DNA of 35,799 bases from an uncultured Asticcacaulis sp. (GCA_946482045.1 CAMLPZ010000005.1:1-35799), one strand, 5' to 3'. Counted from the first letter of the stretch, positions 1 to 9,502 are shown. Notes: a model not told the origin generated them from the letters alone. A program made the numbers and translations.

Positions 1-12
1 CTGCGGACCTTG

Positions 13-45
13 CGCCGGTCGTATCCCCACGACCGGCGTTTTTTT
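13..45 (+). terminator. Rho-independent terminator of an upstream gene
   Basis: A perfect 10-bp stem (CGCCGGTCGT / ACGACCGGCG, 13-22 and 29-38) with a 6-base loop is followed by seven T. It would end a plus-strand gene lying left of the window and separates it from the exporter operon. Bases 46-120 hold only the leader of the next gene. Confidence 0.9.
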
Positions 46-120
46 GTCAGGCGTCAACACGGGCGTCTGGCCACCGAGGTCTGAAGCTGAACATCCATTT
101 CTTCACTGATCAGGACGGCT

Positions 121-825
121 ATGACGATTGCCCTTCAGCTGCGCGGCCTGGAAAAGACCTATGGACGTGGCGACACGGCCGTCCACGCCTTGCGGGCTGT
201 GACGCTCGACATCGACGACGGCGAACTGATGATGTTGCTGGGCCCGTCCGGCTCCGGCAAATCGACCTTGCTCAACATTCTGGGCGGCCTTGATCACGCC
301 TCATCCGGGCAATTTCTCTTTCACGGCGTGGATGTTACGCGAATGGACGACAAGGCCCTGACCCAGTACAGGCGCAAGAATGTCGGCTTCATATTCCAGT
401 TCTATAATCTCATACCCAGCCTGACCGCGCGCGAAAATGTCGAACTGGTCCGTGAGATCGCCGACAACCCTTTGCCCGCCGCGGACGTTCTGACCCTTGT
501 GGGCCTCGGTCAACGTATGGATCACTTTCCGGCGCAACTGTCGGGCGGCGAACAGCAGCGTGTGGCGGTTGCCCGCGCCATCGCCAAGCGGCCGGCCATT
601 CTTCTATGCGATGAACCGACAGGCGCTCTCGACGTCCATACCGGGGTCCAGGTGCTGGATGCCTTGAACGAGATCAACCGCCTGTACCGCTCAACCACAC
701 TGATCGTGACGCACAATGCCGACGTGGCCCGCATGGGACAGCGCGTCGTGCGCTTTACCGATGGCGCCATCCGGGACATCACGCGCAATACGTCGCCGGC
801 CAAGCCTTCCGAGCTGTCCTGGTGA
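121..825 (+). CDS. ABC exporter ATP-binding protein (MacB/LolD class)
   Basis: This 234-residue protein is the cytoplasmic nucleotide-binding subunit of an ABC exporter. Visible motifs are Walker A GPSGSGKST (41-49), the Q-loop FQFYNL (about 92), the signature LSGGEQQRV (140-148), Walker B ILLCDEPTGALD (160-171) and the switch His198. Size and motif spacing match the MacB/LolD/DevA class, which works with FtsX-type permeases. The start has AGGA five bases upstream. Its stop overlaps the start of the permease gene, and an HlyD-type adaptor follows, so the three form one tripartite-type exporter. The substrate cannot be told from sequence. No FNR/FixK box precedes it, unlike most genes further right. 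Confidence 0.93.
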   Translation: MTIALQLRGLEKTYGRGDTAVHALRAVTLDIDDGELMMLLGPSGSGKSTLLNILGGLDHASSGQFLFHGVDVTRMDDKALTQYRRKNVGFIFQFYNLIPSLTARENVELVREIADNPLPAADVLTLVGLGQRMDHFPAQLSGGEQQRVAVARAIAKRPAILLCDEPTGALDVHTGVQVLDALNEINRLYRSTTLIVTHNADVARMGQRVVRFTDGAIRDITRNTSPAKPSELSW

Positions 826-3188
826 TGCGCCCCCTCGACGCCAAGGTACTGCGCGACATCTGGCGGATGCGCATGCACGCCGCCGGCATCGTCATGGTAT
901 TGGGCTGTGGACTTGCCGTCCTGGTCATGGCGGTCGGGATGCGGTCTACGCTTGAGGCAACCCTGGCGCAATACTATGCCGAAAGTCGCATGGCGGACCT
1001 TGCCGTAACCCTGGTGCGCGCGCCTGACAGGCTGAGCGCGGCACTCACGGCCGCGCCGGGAGTGGCGGCGGTCGAAGACCGCATCACTGGCTACGCCCTC
1101 CTCGACCTGCCGCAGATTACAGAACCGGTAATGGCGCGTCTGATCTCTTTGCCGCTCGACGGCCGTCCAAAGGTGAACGATCTTGTCCTCACCAGGGGAC
1201 GGTGGCCCGACCCTGCCCGGTCCGATGAAGCCCTGGTCAATGAAGGTTTCGCGACCGCGCTGGCGCTTGTGCCAGGGGATGCGCTCGACGCCGTGATCCG
1301 AGGCCATCGCGAGCGCGTAACGATCACCGGTATCGCCAATTCTCCGGAGTTCATTTTCGTTTCAGCGCCGGGCGAAATGTTCCCTCAGCCTGAACGGTTC
1401 GCCATCTTATGGATGGGGCGGGAAGCGCTCGCCCAGGCCTACGACATGCGCGGCGCGTTCAACGAAGCCGTCATCCGCCTCGCCCCGAATTCCGACCCAC
1501 ATCGCGCCATCACCGAGATCGACACGGCTTTGCGTCCGTTCGGCTCGACCGGCGTGCACGGCCGTGATCGCATGATGTCCGACCGCTTTCTGCGCGAGGA
1601 ACTCGACCAGCTCGGTATACTGGCAACCTTCATTCCGGCGTTTTTTCTGCTTGTCGCCGCCTTTCTCGTGAATGTCTCCATGGGCCGCGTCATCGCGACA
1701 GAGCGCTCCAATATCGGTCTGCTGAAGGCGTCGGGTTACGGCAATCTGTCGATCGCCTGGCACTACGCCGAAAGCGCTTTGATTTTTGGCGGGCTGGGCC
1801 TGCTGGCCGGTGTGCTCGCCGGCACCGTGTACGGACGCTTCACGGCCAGCCAGTACCGGGCGTTTTATCACTTTCCGCACCTGGAGTTTACCGCCAGCCT
1901 GCAGACCTATGCGATTGCCGCAGCCGCCGCGTTTCTCGCCGCGGGGGCAGGCGCCTGGCACTCGGTTTACCAGGCCGCGCGATTGCCGCCGGCAGAAGCG
2001 CTTTCACCGCCGAGGCCGGCTAGCTTCAGCCGGCGGCAAGGCGCGCTTGCACGTTTCGACGATCTTCTGGACGCCAAGACGCGCATCATCGTGCGACGGA
2101 TCGGGCGCTTTCCGCGCCGCGCGGCCACGACCTCTTTGGGAGCCGGCCTGGCCATTTCGATTATTATCGTTACCCAGTCCTTTCCCGCCGAGATGACGCA
2201 CATGCTCGATGTGCATTTCGGCCTTGCCAATCGTCAGGACGTCACACTCACACTGGCCGAGCCACGCGCAAGGTCCGTCATCAACGCGATCCAACGGCTG
2301 CCGGGCGTCGTCTCCGCGGAACCGTTCAGGATGGATGCCGTCACTTTCACCGGGCCGCGTCACCAAGTGGTTGAAGCTATGGTTGGGATGGACCCAACGG
2401 GTCGCCTGAACCGGCTTGTCAGCCGGGAGATGACGGTGATTACGCCTCCGTCAGAGGGGGTTCTCCTGTCGCGAAGCCTCGCCCGCCAGATCGGTGCGGC
2501 CGCCGGTGACACCATTGACATCGAGCAGACGACGGGCCGGCGCCTGCGGATGCCGGTCCGCGTTGCGGCCATCGTCGAGCCAATGATCGGATCTTCAGCC
2601 TATATGGACCTGGACGCCGCAGCCCGGCTTTTCCGGGAAGCCGGACAGATCAACGGCGCCTACATACGTCTCGACCGTGCGGAATACGGCCGTTTCACCG
2701 CTCAGCTGAAAAAAACACCCGCGCTCATGGGCGCCAGCTTCGTTTCGCTGGGGGAAAAGGCAATGCGCAAGAATTTCAATGAACATATGGGGCTGATGAC
2801 CGCCATCTATTCCGGTTTCGCCGCGATCATGGCCGGTGGCATAGCCTTTTCCGCCGCGCGCGTGACCCTGGCGGAGCAGGAACGCGATCTCGCCACGCTC
2901 CGGGTCCTGGGCTTTACCCGGATGGAAGTCAGCTATGTGCTGATCGGCGAAATCGCGATCCTGGCCCTCATGAGCGTGCCATTCGGACTCGCCTTCGGCA
3001 CCGTCATGGCGATCTGGCTGACCCACCTGTTCGGTACCGAGACCTTCGCCTTTCCCTTTGTCTTCAACCCGCGGGGATATGCGTTCGCTATCGCGTTCAC
3101 CCTTGGATGCGTCCTCGCCGCCGCGCTCATCGTCCGGCGTTCCGTCGACCGGCTGGACATGGTGGGCGTCCTGAAAGCGAGAGATTAG
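825..3188 (+). CDS. ABC exporter permease, FtsX/MacB-type with two FtsX modules
   Basis: The 787-residue inner-membrane protein has a duplicated layout: an N-terminal membrane helix (about 20-40), a periplasmic MacB_PCD-like region, three helices (about 265-385), then a second helix (about 430-450), another periplasmic region and three C-terminal helices (about 660-780). This is the FtsX permease pattern present twice, so one polypeptide could supply both transmembrane halves. The ATG overlaps the ATPase stop (TGATG); a GTG at 822 is an alternative start. It would move its substrate using the ATPase upstream and the adaptor downstream. The class is clear but the substrate (peptide, lipid, lipoprotein or drug) is unknown. 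Confidence 0.9.
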   Translation: MRPLDAKVLRDIWRMRMHAAGIVMVLGCGLAVLVMAVGMRSTLEATLAQYYAESRMADLAVTLVRAPDRLSAALTAAPGVAAVEDRITGYALLDLPQITEPVMARLISLPLDGRPKVNDLVLTRGRWPDPARSDEALVNEGFATALALVPGDALDAVIRGHRERVTITGIANSPEFIFVSAPGEMFPQPERFAILWMGREALAQAYDMRGAFNEAVIRLAPNSDPHRAITEIDTALRPFGSTGVHGRDRMMSDRFLREELDQLGILATFIPAFFLLVAAFLVNVSMGRVIATERSNIGLLKASGYGNLSIAWHYAESALIFGGLGLLAGVLAGTVYGRFTASQYRAFYHFPHLEFTASLQTYAIAAAAAFLAAGAGAWHSVYQAARLPPAEALSPPRPASFSRRQGALARFDDLLDAKTRIIVRRIGRFPRRAATTSLGAGLAISIIIVTQSFPAEMTHMLDVHFGLANRQDVTLTLAEPRARSVINAIQRLPGVVSAEPFRMDAVTFTGPRHQVVEAMVGMDPTGRLNRLVSREMTVITPPSEGVLLSRSLARQIGAAAGDTIDIEQTTGRRLRMPVRVAAIVEPMIGSSAYMDLDAAARLFREAGQINGAYIRLDRAEYGRFTAQLKKTPALMGASFVSLGEKAMRKNFNEHMGLMTAIYSGFAAIMAGGIAFSAARVTLAEQERDLATLRVLGFTRMEVSYVLIGEIAILALMSVPFGLAFGTVMAIWLTHLFGTETFAFPFVFNPRGYAFAIAFTLGCVLAAALIVRRSVDRLDMVGVLKARD

Positions 3189-3190
3189 CC

Positions 3191-4354
3191 ATGAAAATTC
3201 CCAAGCTCTCGATCAGTGTTTGGCTTTGGGCCGGTGCGGCCCTGATCCTCGCCACGGGCCTCGCCTGGCTGGCCTGGCCCCGAGCTCCGGTCGTAACGAC
3301 AGTCCCGGTATCGCGTGGGCCCGTGCAGTTGGAGCTGGTCGATGAAGGGCATACTCGCATTCATGATGTGTACGTCGTGGCCGCCCCTGTGAGCGGTGCC
3401 CTTCAGCGCCTTCCGGTCGAGGCTGGCGACGCGATCGAAAAAGGCCAGATCGTAGCAACCCTTCGTCCCGCGCAACCGCTGCCGCTGGATGCGCGCAGCG
3501 CCGCCGAAGCGGACGCCGCCGTCACGGCGGCCACCGCAGCCGTACGTGCGGCGGAAGGCGATGTCGTGATGGCCCGCCGCCAATCCGTACGGACAAGGGC
3601 TCTGTTCGACCAGGGATATGCCAGTCAGGCCGCGTTCGATGCCGCTGCCACCGCACTGACGGTCGCAAACGCGACCCTGTCGGCACGGAAGGCGGACCTG
3701 CGGCGGGCGCGCGTCGCCGCCGGGCTGGGGAACAGCGAAACGCGGGAGATTGTCCAGGTGAAAAGTCCGGCGGCAGGCCACGTGCTGAGGCTTTATCAGC
3801 AAAGTGAGGCGGTTATCGCGGCGGGCACTCCTCTCCTTGACATTGGCAATCCTGACAACATCGAAGTCGTGGCGGAGTTTCTGACCCAGGATGCCGTTCG
3901 CATGCATACCGGTGATCCCGCCTACGTAGAGAACTGGGGCGGCGGGCCGCCGATCGCCGCGACGGTCACCCGCATCGAACCGTTCGCGCGCACGAAGGTT
4001 TCGGCCCTGGGCGTAGAGGAGCAAAGGGTCAATGTCATCGCGCAACTTGCCGCTCCGCGGGATGCCCCGCGTCTCGGCCATGGGTTCCGTGTTGATTTGC
4101 GGGTCCTCCTAGCCCGGCAGGAGAACGCAGTCCGCGTGCCGTCGGACGCCCTCGTTCGCGATGGGCGCGACTGGGGTGTCTACACGGTTCGCGACCACCG
4201 CCTTGTTTTCAGACGGGTTCGCATCGGCGAAGCCAGCGGTCCGTTTCGCCCTGTCCTTAGCGGTTTGCACCCGGGCGATCCGATCGTGCTGTTTCCAAGT
4301 GATGCGCTCCGGCCGGGGCTTACCGTTCGCGTCACTTCCGGACAGGCGCCTTGA
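3191..4354 (+). CDS. HlyD/MacA-type periplasmic adaptor subunit
   Basis: The 387-residue adaptor has a single N-terminal membrane anchor (about 10-28), a biotinyl-lipoyl-like half motif near residues 60-95 (VSGALQRL...GDAIEKGQIV), an Ala-rich helical hairpin (about 100-180), the return lipoyl strand (SPAAGHVLRL) and a C-terminal beta-barrel region (VPSDALV). ATG at 3191 was chosen over upstream in-frame starts because those would make it overlap the permease gene and would precede the membrane anchor. It follows the permease stop by two bases, so it belongs to the same operon. Adaptors of this family link an inner-membrane exporter to an outer-membrane channel; no channel gene is present here. 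Confidence 0.9.
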   Translation: MKIPKLSISVWLWAGAALILATGLAWLAWPRAPVVTTVPVSRGPVQLELVDEGHTRIHDVYVVAAPVSGALQRLPVEAGDAIEKGQIVATLRPAQPLPLDARSAAEADAAVTAATAAVRAAEGDVVMARRQSVRTRALFDQGYASQAAFDAAATALTVANATLSARKADLRRARVAAGLGNSETREIVQVKSPAAGHVLRLYQQSEAVIAAGTPLLDIGNPDNIEVVAEFLTQDAVRMHTGDPAYVENWGGGPPIAATVTRIEPFARTKVSALGVEEQRVNVIAQLAAPRDAPRLGHGFRVDLRVLLARQENAVRVPSDALVRDGRDWGVYTVRDHRLVFRRVRIGEASGPFRPVLSGLHPGDPIVLFPSDALRPGLTVRVTSGQAP

Positions 4355-4364
4355 TACCGGTCAA
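4351..4364 (+). promoter_or_regulatory. FNR/FixK box for the P-type ATPase
   Basis: TTGATACCGGTCAA overlaps the adaptor stop codon. Its centre is 61.5 bases before the ATPase ATG, and TACGGT lies 30-35 bases from the centre as a -10 element. This gives the ATPase its own low-oxygen promoter separate from the exporter operon. Confidence 0.75.
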
Positions 4365-4418
4365 AGACAAGAACCGTGCCGCCGGATACGGTCGCCGCAC
4401 GACAGAAGGAACGAAGCG

Positions 4419-6971
4419 ATGGGTCATGGGCCGTCCACACAAGCCGAACACACCGCCCCTCCCCCTTCAATGACAGCGGCGAGCACCGTTTCGGACGCAA
4501 CCCGGCGTGACCGGGGATTGAGCACCGCGGAAGCCGAAGCGCGCCTGAAGGTAGACGGTCCCAATGAGCTTCCGTCGCAGGAGAGCCGGTCCACGCTGGC
4601 GATCGCGTTTGCCATCCTCCGCGAGCCCATGATGCTTCTGCTCCTGGGCGCCGGGCTTGTCTACCTGGCGTTGGGCGATCCAACCGAAGCCATCGTGCTC
4701 CTCCTGTTCGCCACGGTGTCGGTAATCATTACCGTTGTGCAGGAAGCACGGACTGAGAAGGTGCTCGCCGCCCTCAGCGACCTGAGCAGCCCCCGGGCGC
4801 TGGTTATCCGGGATGGCGCGCGCAAGCGGATACCTGGGCGCGAGGTCGTCAAGGGAGACGTCATGGTGCTGGAGGAAGGGGGCCGAATCGCAGCCGATGG
4901 GGTGCTCGTGGACAGCCAAGCGCTTCAGGTCGACGAATCCCTTTTGACTGGCGAATCGGTGGCGGTGCCGAAACATCATCCGGCCGACGCGGTCTATTCC
5001 GGGACGCTTGTGATCCGTGGCAAAGGCCTGGCCGCCGTCACAGCGACAGGACGCGCCAGCCGCATCGGACAGATCGGCGTAACGCTCGCGGGCGTCAAAC
5101 GTGAACCGCCACGGCTGCAGGCCGAGACACGCCGTCTGACGCGTCTCTTCGGGGTGGGCGCGGTTGCGCTTTGCCTCGGCGCGGTGGTGCTCTATGGGCT
5201 CGTGCGGGGCGACTGGCTGCACGCCATTCTTTCAGGCATCGCGCTGGCGATGTCCATGCTTCCCGAAGAGTTTCCCGTCGTCCTGACCATCTTCACCGCC
5301 ATGGGTGCGTGGCGGATATCGCGCGCGCGCGTGCTGACCCGCAATGCTGCGGCAATCGAAACGCTGGGCGCCGCCACTGTCCTTTGCAGCGACAAGACCG
5401 GTACTTTGACCGAGAACCGCATGTCGGTCGTCAGCCTGCATCTCGGCGACGGACAGGTCTGGCAACCCGCGGTAACGCCTGCGCCGCCGTCTGACTCGTT
5501 GCGACAGCTTGCGCTTGTCGGCCGGCTGGCTAGTGACATAGAGCCATACGATCCAATGGAACTTGCCTTTCACCGGCTGGCGGCGCGCCTTGAACCGGTA
5601 GCGCCGCCAGCGAAACTGGCGCGAGCCTACCCGTTAACGCCCGAGCTGATGGCAATGACACAGGTCTGGCACCGAGAGGGCGCGGAGCTATTCGCGGCCG
5701 CGAAAGGCGCCCCGGAAGCCGTTGCCGACCTGTGCCGGTTAGACGAGATGGCACGCTGGCGTATAATGGCGGACGCCGACGCAATGGCGCGCCAGGGTTT
5801 GCGCGTGCTGGCCGTAGCGAGCGCGAAAGTCGGGGATGGTGACCTGCCTGCTTCCCAGCGTGATCTTCCCTTGGTCTTCATCGGGCTAATCGGGCTGGCT
5901 GACCCGTTGCGCGACGGGGTCGCCGCGGCGGTGACGGAGGCGCGCAACGCTGGCATTCGGATCGTGATGATCACCGGCGATTACCCTGTAACGGCGGCAG
6001 CCATCGCCGGGCAGGCCGGCATTGATGGTAGCCAAATTCTCACAGGCGACGAACTTACACGTATGGACGCGCCTACGCTTGCGGCCCGCGTCCGTAGCAC
6101 CAGCGTCTTTGCCCGCATCACGCCGGAACAAAAGCTGCGCCTTGTCGACAGCCTGAAAGCCAATGGCGAAGTCGTTGCTATGACAGGTGACGGCGTCAAT
6201 GACGCGCCGTCACTGAAAGCGGCGCATATCGGCATTGCGATGGGGGGGCGCGGTACAGACGTCGCGCGTGAGGCTTCGGTCCTGGTCCTTCTGGATGACG
6301 ACTTCGGCGCCATCGTCAAGGCCATACGCCTGGGCCGCCGGATTCATGACAATCTGCGTAAGGCCATGTGCTTCATCATCGCCGTTCATGTGCCGATCGC
6401 CGGCATTGCCATGCTGCCGCTGCTTTTCGGGTTTCCGCTCATTCTTGGGCCTATCCACATTGCCTTGCTCGAGCTGGTCATAGATCCGATCTGCACGCTC
6501 GTCTTTGAGAATGAGCCGGATGAGGCGGACATCATGGACCGGCCGCCAGCGGCGCCGACAGCGCCTCTTATTCCATGGCCGCTACTCGCGTGGGGCGTCG
6601 GCCAGGGTCTGACGGTGTTCGCCGTGCTCGCCGTTCCGGTCCTCGTGGCTCAGTCTGCTGGACCTGGCTATGTGCGCGGACTGACGTTTGCCAGTCTGAT
6701 ACTGGTGCTCTTCATGCTGACTCTGATCAATCGCTCTTTCAGCAGCTCCGTTCTCACGGCCTTTACCCGGCAGAATACGGTTCTCCTGGTGGTCGCCGCC
6801 GTGTTGGCTGGAGCAGCCGGCACGCTTGTCCTATGGCCATGGGCGCGCAGAGCCCTAGAGTTAGCGCCTTTTGACCTGAACATGATCGCCTTTTCTATTG
6901 CATCGGCCTTGGTGTGCCTTTTCACGCTTGAAGCCCTTAAGCGCTTTTGGCGGACCCCGTTAAGCACGTGA
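4419..6971 (+). CDS. P2-type cation-transporting ATPase
   Basis: This 850-residue inner-membrane pump carries an N-terminal cation-ATPase domain, the actuator loop TGES, the phosphorylation motif DKTGTLT (Asp325), the hinge TGDGVNDAP and about ten membrane helices. The M4 motif is PEEFP, where calcium pumps have PEGLP. M6 reads ELVIDPICT, followed by a calcium-pump-like IMDRPP. It is therefore of the calcium/manganese P2 type, but the transported ion is not certain. ATG at 4419 has GAAGGA upstream and fits the FNR/FixK box; a longer frame upstream overlaps the adaptor gene and is unlikely. The 3' end overlaps the convergent alcohol dehydrogenase by 12 bases. Confidence 0.9.
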   Translation: MGHGPSTQAEHTAPPPSMTAASTVSDATRRDRGLSTAEAEARLKVDGPNELPSQESRSTLAIAFAILREPMMLLLLGAGLVYLALGDPTEAIVLLLFATVSVIITVVQEARTEKVLAALSDLSSPRALVIRDGARKRIPGREVVKGDVMVLEEGGRIAADGVLVDSQALQVDESLLTGESVAVPKHHPADAVYSGTLVIRGKGLAAVTATGRASRIGQIGVTLAGVKREPPRLQAETRRLTRLFGVGAVALCLGAVVLYGLVRGDWLHAILSGIALAMSMLPEEFPVVLTIFTAMGAWRISRARVLTRNAAAIETLGAATVLCSDKTGTLTENRMSVVSLHLGDGQVWQPAVTPAPPSDSLRQLALVGRLASDIEPYDPMELAFHRLAARLEPVAPPAKLARAYPLTPELMAMTQVWHREGAELFAAAKGAPEAVADLCRLDEMARWRIMADADAMARQGLRVLAVASAKVGDGDLPASQRDLPLVFIGLIGLADPLRDGVAAAVTEARNAGIRIVMITGDYPVTAAAIAGQAGIDGSQILTGDELTRMDAPTLAARVRSTSVFARITPEQKLRLVDSLKANGEVVAMTGDGVNDAPSLKAAHIGIAMGGRGTDVAREASVLVLLDDDFGAIVKAIRLGRRIHDNLRKAMCFIIAVHVPIAGIAMLPLLFGFPLILGPIHIALLELVIDPICTLVFENEPDEADIMDRPPAAPTAPLIPWPLLAWGVGQGLTVFAVLAVPVLVAQSAGPGYVRGLTFASLILVLFMLTLINRSFSSSVLTAFTRQNTVLLVVAAVLAGAAGTLVLWPWARRALELAPFDLNMIAFSIASALVCLFTLEALKRFWRTPLST

Positions 6972-8009
6972 CGCCGGCACGGATGTAATCGTCAAAACCC
7001 GGGCGCCGCGCCCGCGGCCGGCCTTGAGATCGGCCAAGGCGCGATTGGCGTCCTCCAGGGGATAGACTGTGATTTGCGGCCGCACATCGGCTTCGGCCGC
7101 CCACATCAGCGCTTCGCGGACATCCTTGCGGGTCACGTTCGCCACGGACCTGATACCTTTTTCCATCCATAGGTCGCGGGCATAATCCAGTTGCTGCAAG
7201 GCGGACCTGTCGGTATCCTCCTTACTTATGGCGTTGATGATCAACCGTCCGCCGGGCTTCAATCGCTGCATCGCCTGTACCACTGGCGTCCAGGCCGGTG
7301 TTGTGTCGATGATGGCGTCGAGCCATTCGGGTGGACGGGCGTCGGCGGTACCGGTCCAGACCGCGCCGAGCGTCTGCGCGAGTTTACGGTCTTCGGGATC
7401 TCGGGCAAATACGTAGAAGCGGCTGTCGGGAAAGCGGTATTTTGCCATTTGAAGGACGAGGTGCGCAGACGCACCGAAGCCAGTAAAGCCCAGCGCTTGT
7501 CCATTCGCGGGTTCGCTCAACTCCAGGGCACGGTGGCCGACGGCGCCGGCACACATTAAAGGGGCGGCGTCGATGTCGCTCAGATCGTCAGGGATAGTAT
7601 GAACGAACGCGGCCGGCGCGCAGATATATTCCGCGTAGCCGCCATTTGCGTCCCGCCCCGTTGCCTGGAAGCGCTGACACAGGTTTTCGCGCCCGCTGCG
7701 GCAATAGAGGCAGTTGCCGCAGGCGGAAAAGATCCAGGCAACGCCCACGCGATCCCCGATGACCAGGCCGTCGACGCCCGCACCCAAATGCGCGATCCGG
7801 CCGACCACCTGGTGCCCGGGAATGACCGGCAAGCGCGGCGGCGGCGTCCTGCCTTCGATTTCGTCCAGCTCTGTGTGGCAGACGCCGCACGCCGAGACAT
7901 GGATCAACACTTCGCCAGTCATTGGCGCCGGAACCGGCAGATCTTGCAGACATAGCGGCGCGCAATCGTCCGCCACGCGGCCAAGAGATTGAAGGACCAT
8001 GGCGCGCAT
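6960..8009 (-). CDS. Zinc-dependent alcohol dehydrogenase (AdhA-like)
   Basis: The 349-residue cytoplasmic medium-chain dehydrogenase should interconvert alcohols and aldehydes using NAD(P). Catalytic zinc ligands are visible as Cys44 (GVCHTE) and His66 (PGHQ, with Gln after the His where many relatives have Glu). The structural zinc site is Cys97, Cys100, Cys103 and Cys111. The Rossmann glycine motif is altered to GFTGFGASAH. The ATG lies 10 bases after the stop of the USP gene, so both are likely transcribed from the box at 8965. Pairing with a USP fits a role in disposing of reductant when oxygen is low. The physiological substrate is not known. Confidence 0.9.
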   Translation of the reverse strand: MRAMVLQSLGRVADDCAPLCLQDLPVPAPMTGEVLIHVSACGVCHTELDEIEGRTPPPRLPVIPGHQVVGRIAHLGAGVDGLVIGDRVGVAWIFSACGNCLYCRSGRENLCQRFQATGRDANGGYAEYICAPAAFVHTIPDDLSDIDAAPLMCAGAVGHRALELSEPANGQALGFTGFGASAHLVLQMAKYRFPDSRFYVFARDPEDRKLAQTLGAVWTGTADARPPEWLDAIIDTTPAWTPVVQAMQRLKPGGRLIINAISKEDTDRSALQQLDYARDLWMEKGIRSVANVTRKDVREALMWAAEADVRPQITVYPLEDANRALADLKAGRGRGARVLTITSVPASRA

Positions 8010-8019
8010 GAAAGCCCCC

Positions 8020-8916
8020 TCACCGCGCGAGCAACAGCGGAAACCGGCCGTGTTTCAAGACATGGTCGCTAACTCCGCCAAACAGCATTTCTCCAAGATG
8101 GCTGGTCCCGTAGGCTCCCATGACGATCAAGTCGGCGTCCCGCGACGACGCCGTATCGAGCAGGGTTTGGCCCCGCCGGCTTTTCTCGCATTCGAGCTGG
8201 AGACGTTCCGCATTGACGCCGTGGCTCCGCAGATATGCATCCATATCTGTTCCGGTATTTCGGTCGGCGGCTGTTCCCGGCCCCGCCAGTGTCAAAAGCG
8301 TGACTCTTTTGGCGTGCACGAGAAAAGGCACCGATGCCAGGATCGCGTTCGCCGATGCCATGCGTCCATCCCAGGCGACCAGAATGTTGCCGGGACGTCC
8401 GTTGACATCAAGGACGCGCCCCGGCGACGCTGGCAGCAGCAACACGGGCCTGCGCGTATGAAACAAGCCGGCGAGGACGGCCGAGAAGTCGCCGTGGGGG
8501 TCGTTGTCGTAACTGAGAACCACAAGATCGCACGTCATGGCCTCGTGGGCGAGCCATCCTTCCACGCTTCCGACACGAACACGATAGCTCGCAGAGGGCG
8601 TCGATGGATCGACGGTGATATCGTCTTCGGTCCATCTGAGACCGTAGCGCACAGCGAATGCCGCTGCGGAATGGCAGGCCGATTCGGTACGTTCCCGTTC
8701 GGAGGCTTCGACCAGGCGTGGATGGTCGCCATCGCTGAGCACGGAGAAGGCCGGCGCGACGGCCAGGGGAATCGGCATGCCGCCCGGGGGCGGTTCCGCG
8801 ATGTGCAGGATCCGCAACTGAGCAAGGTGGGCATGGGACAGGATACAGGCGCTCGCCAGCGCATTGAGCTCTTCGCGACCTCCTTGGTACACACAGAGAA
8901 TGGTCCTGACTGACAT
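8020..8916 (-). CDS. Universal stress protein, tandem UspA domains (USP1)
   Basis: The 298-residue protein contains two Usp domains (about 1-145 and 155-298). The second keeps the nucleotide-binding signature G-2x-G-9x-G-S in MGAYGTSHLGEMLFGGVSDH, while the first is degenerate. This two-domain type is common in FNR/FixK/Anr and DosR regulons and is thought to aid survival without oxygen. GGGAG stands before the ATG. A FNR/FixK box is centred 55.5 bases upstream. It heads a two-gene operon with the alcohol dehydrogenase. A close relative with the same signature is at 18204-19097. Confidence 0.92.
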   Translation of the reverse strand: MSVRTILCVYQGGREELNALASACILSHAHLAQLRILHIAEPPPGGMPIPLAVAPAFSVLSDGDHPRLVEASERERTESACHSAAAFAVRYGLRWTEDDITVDPSTPSASYRVRVGSVEGWLAHEAMTCDLVVLSYDNDPHGDFSAVLAGLFHTRRPVLLLPASPGRVLDVNGRPGNILVAWDGRMASANAILASVPFLVHAKRVTLLTLAGPGTAADRNTGTDMDAYLRSHGVNAERLQLECEKSRRGQTLLDTASSRDADLIVMGAYGTSHLGEMLFGGVSDHVLKHGRFPLLLAR

Positions 8917-8964
8917 GGCGGTCTCCCGTTTCGATCCAGTCTAGCGCACGCATGACGTCGCGAT

Positions 8965-8978
8965 TTGATCACGCTCAA
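8965..8978. promoter_or_regulatory. FNR/FixK box between USP1 and NUDIX gene
   Basis: TTGATCACGCTCAA is centred 55.5 bases before the USP1 start (minus) and 54.5 bases before the NUDIX start (plus), so one box could serve both directions. The USP1 side also has a good ribosome site; the NUDIX side does not. Confidence 0.72.
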
Positions 8979-9025
8979 TTCGCTTGTGTCTTGCTATGAC
9001 CGCCCGTCAGGGCCATGTGTCGACC

Positions 9026-9502
9026 ATGATTAAAACCAGTGCAGGCATTCTTCTTTTCCGCACCGAAGCCGACGGCTTGCGGGTCATGCTTGCGCATCCG
9101 GGTGGGCCATTCTGGCAACGGCGCGACCACGGCGCCTGGACCATTCCCAAGGGTGAGTTCGAGCCGCCGGAATGCCCTGAAGATGCTGCCAGGCGCGAAT
9201 TCGCCGAGGAGACTGGCCAAAGCGTTACCGGTCCACTCATCGCTCTGGGTGAAGTACGCCAGCCGTCAGGCAAGCGTCTTACGGCTTTCGCCGTCAACCA
9301 GGATTTCGACGTCTCGACGCTGCGCAGTAATCCATTCATTCTTGAATGGCCGCCACGCAGCGGTCGATATCCTGCTTTTCCTGAGCTCGACCGGGCAGAA
9401 TGGTTTTCGCTTAAGGAAGCGCGCCAGCACATCCTGCCAGGCCAATTGCCGTTTCTCGACCGCCTCTGTGATCTTCTCGGCGTACACGACGAATCCTGTT
9501 GA
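9026..9502 (+). CDS. NUDIX hydrolase
   Basis: The 158-residue protein has the Nudix box G-x5-E-x7-RE-x-x-EE-x-G at residues 43-65 (GEFEPPE...RREFAEETG), which binds Mg2+ for cleavage of nucleoside diphosphate-linked compounds. The substrate is not known; the start MIKTSAGILLFR and the WTIPKGEF segment resemble small Ap4A/NTP-type Nudix proteins. ATG at 9026 begins right at the conserved domain; an in-frame ATG at 8996 is possible. The ribosome site is weak for both. It may share the divergent FNR/FixK box with USP1. No other gene follows on this strand before 10659. Confidence 0.85.
   Translation: MIKTSAGILLFRTEADGLRVMLAHPGGPFWQRRDHGAWTIPKGEFEPPECPEDAARREFAEETGQSVTGPLIALGEVRQPSGKRLTAFAVNQDFDVSTLRSNPFILEWPPRSGRYPAFPELDRAEWFSLKEARQHILPGQLPFLDRLCDLLGVHDESC

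Noticed and set aside
522..1307. Minus-strand frame of 261 codons across the exporter ATPase and permease genes
   Set aside because: It spans the junction of two real genes in antisense and shows no domain.
7999..8913. Long plus-strand frame (304 codons) opposite USP1
   Set aside because: It is the antisense shadow of a clear two-domain USP; composition is Arg/Gly/His-rich and no family motif or ribosome site is seen.
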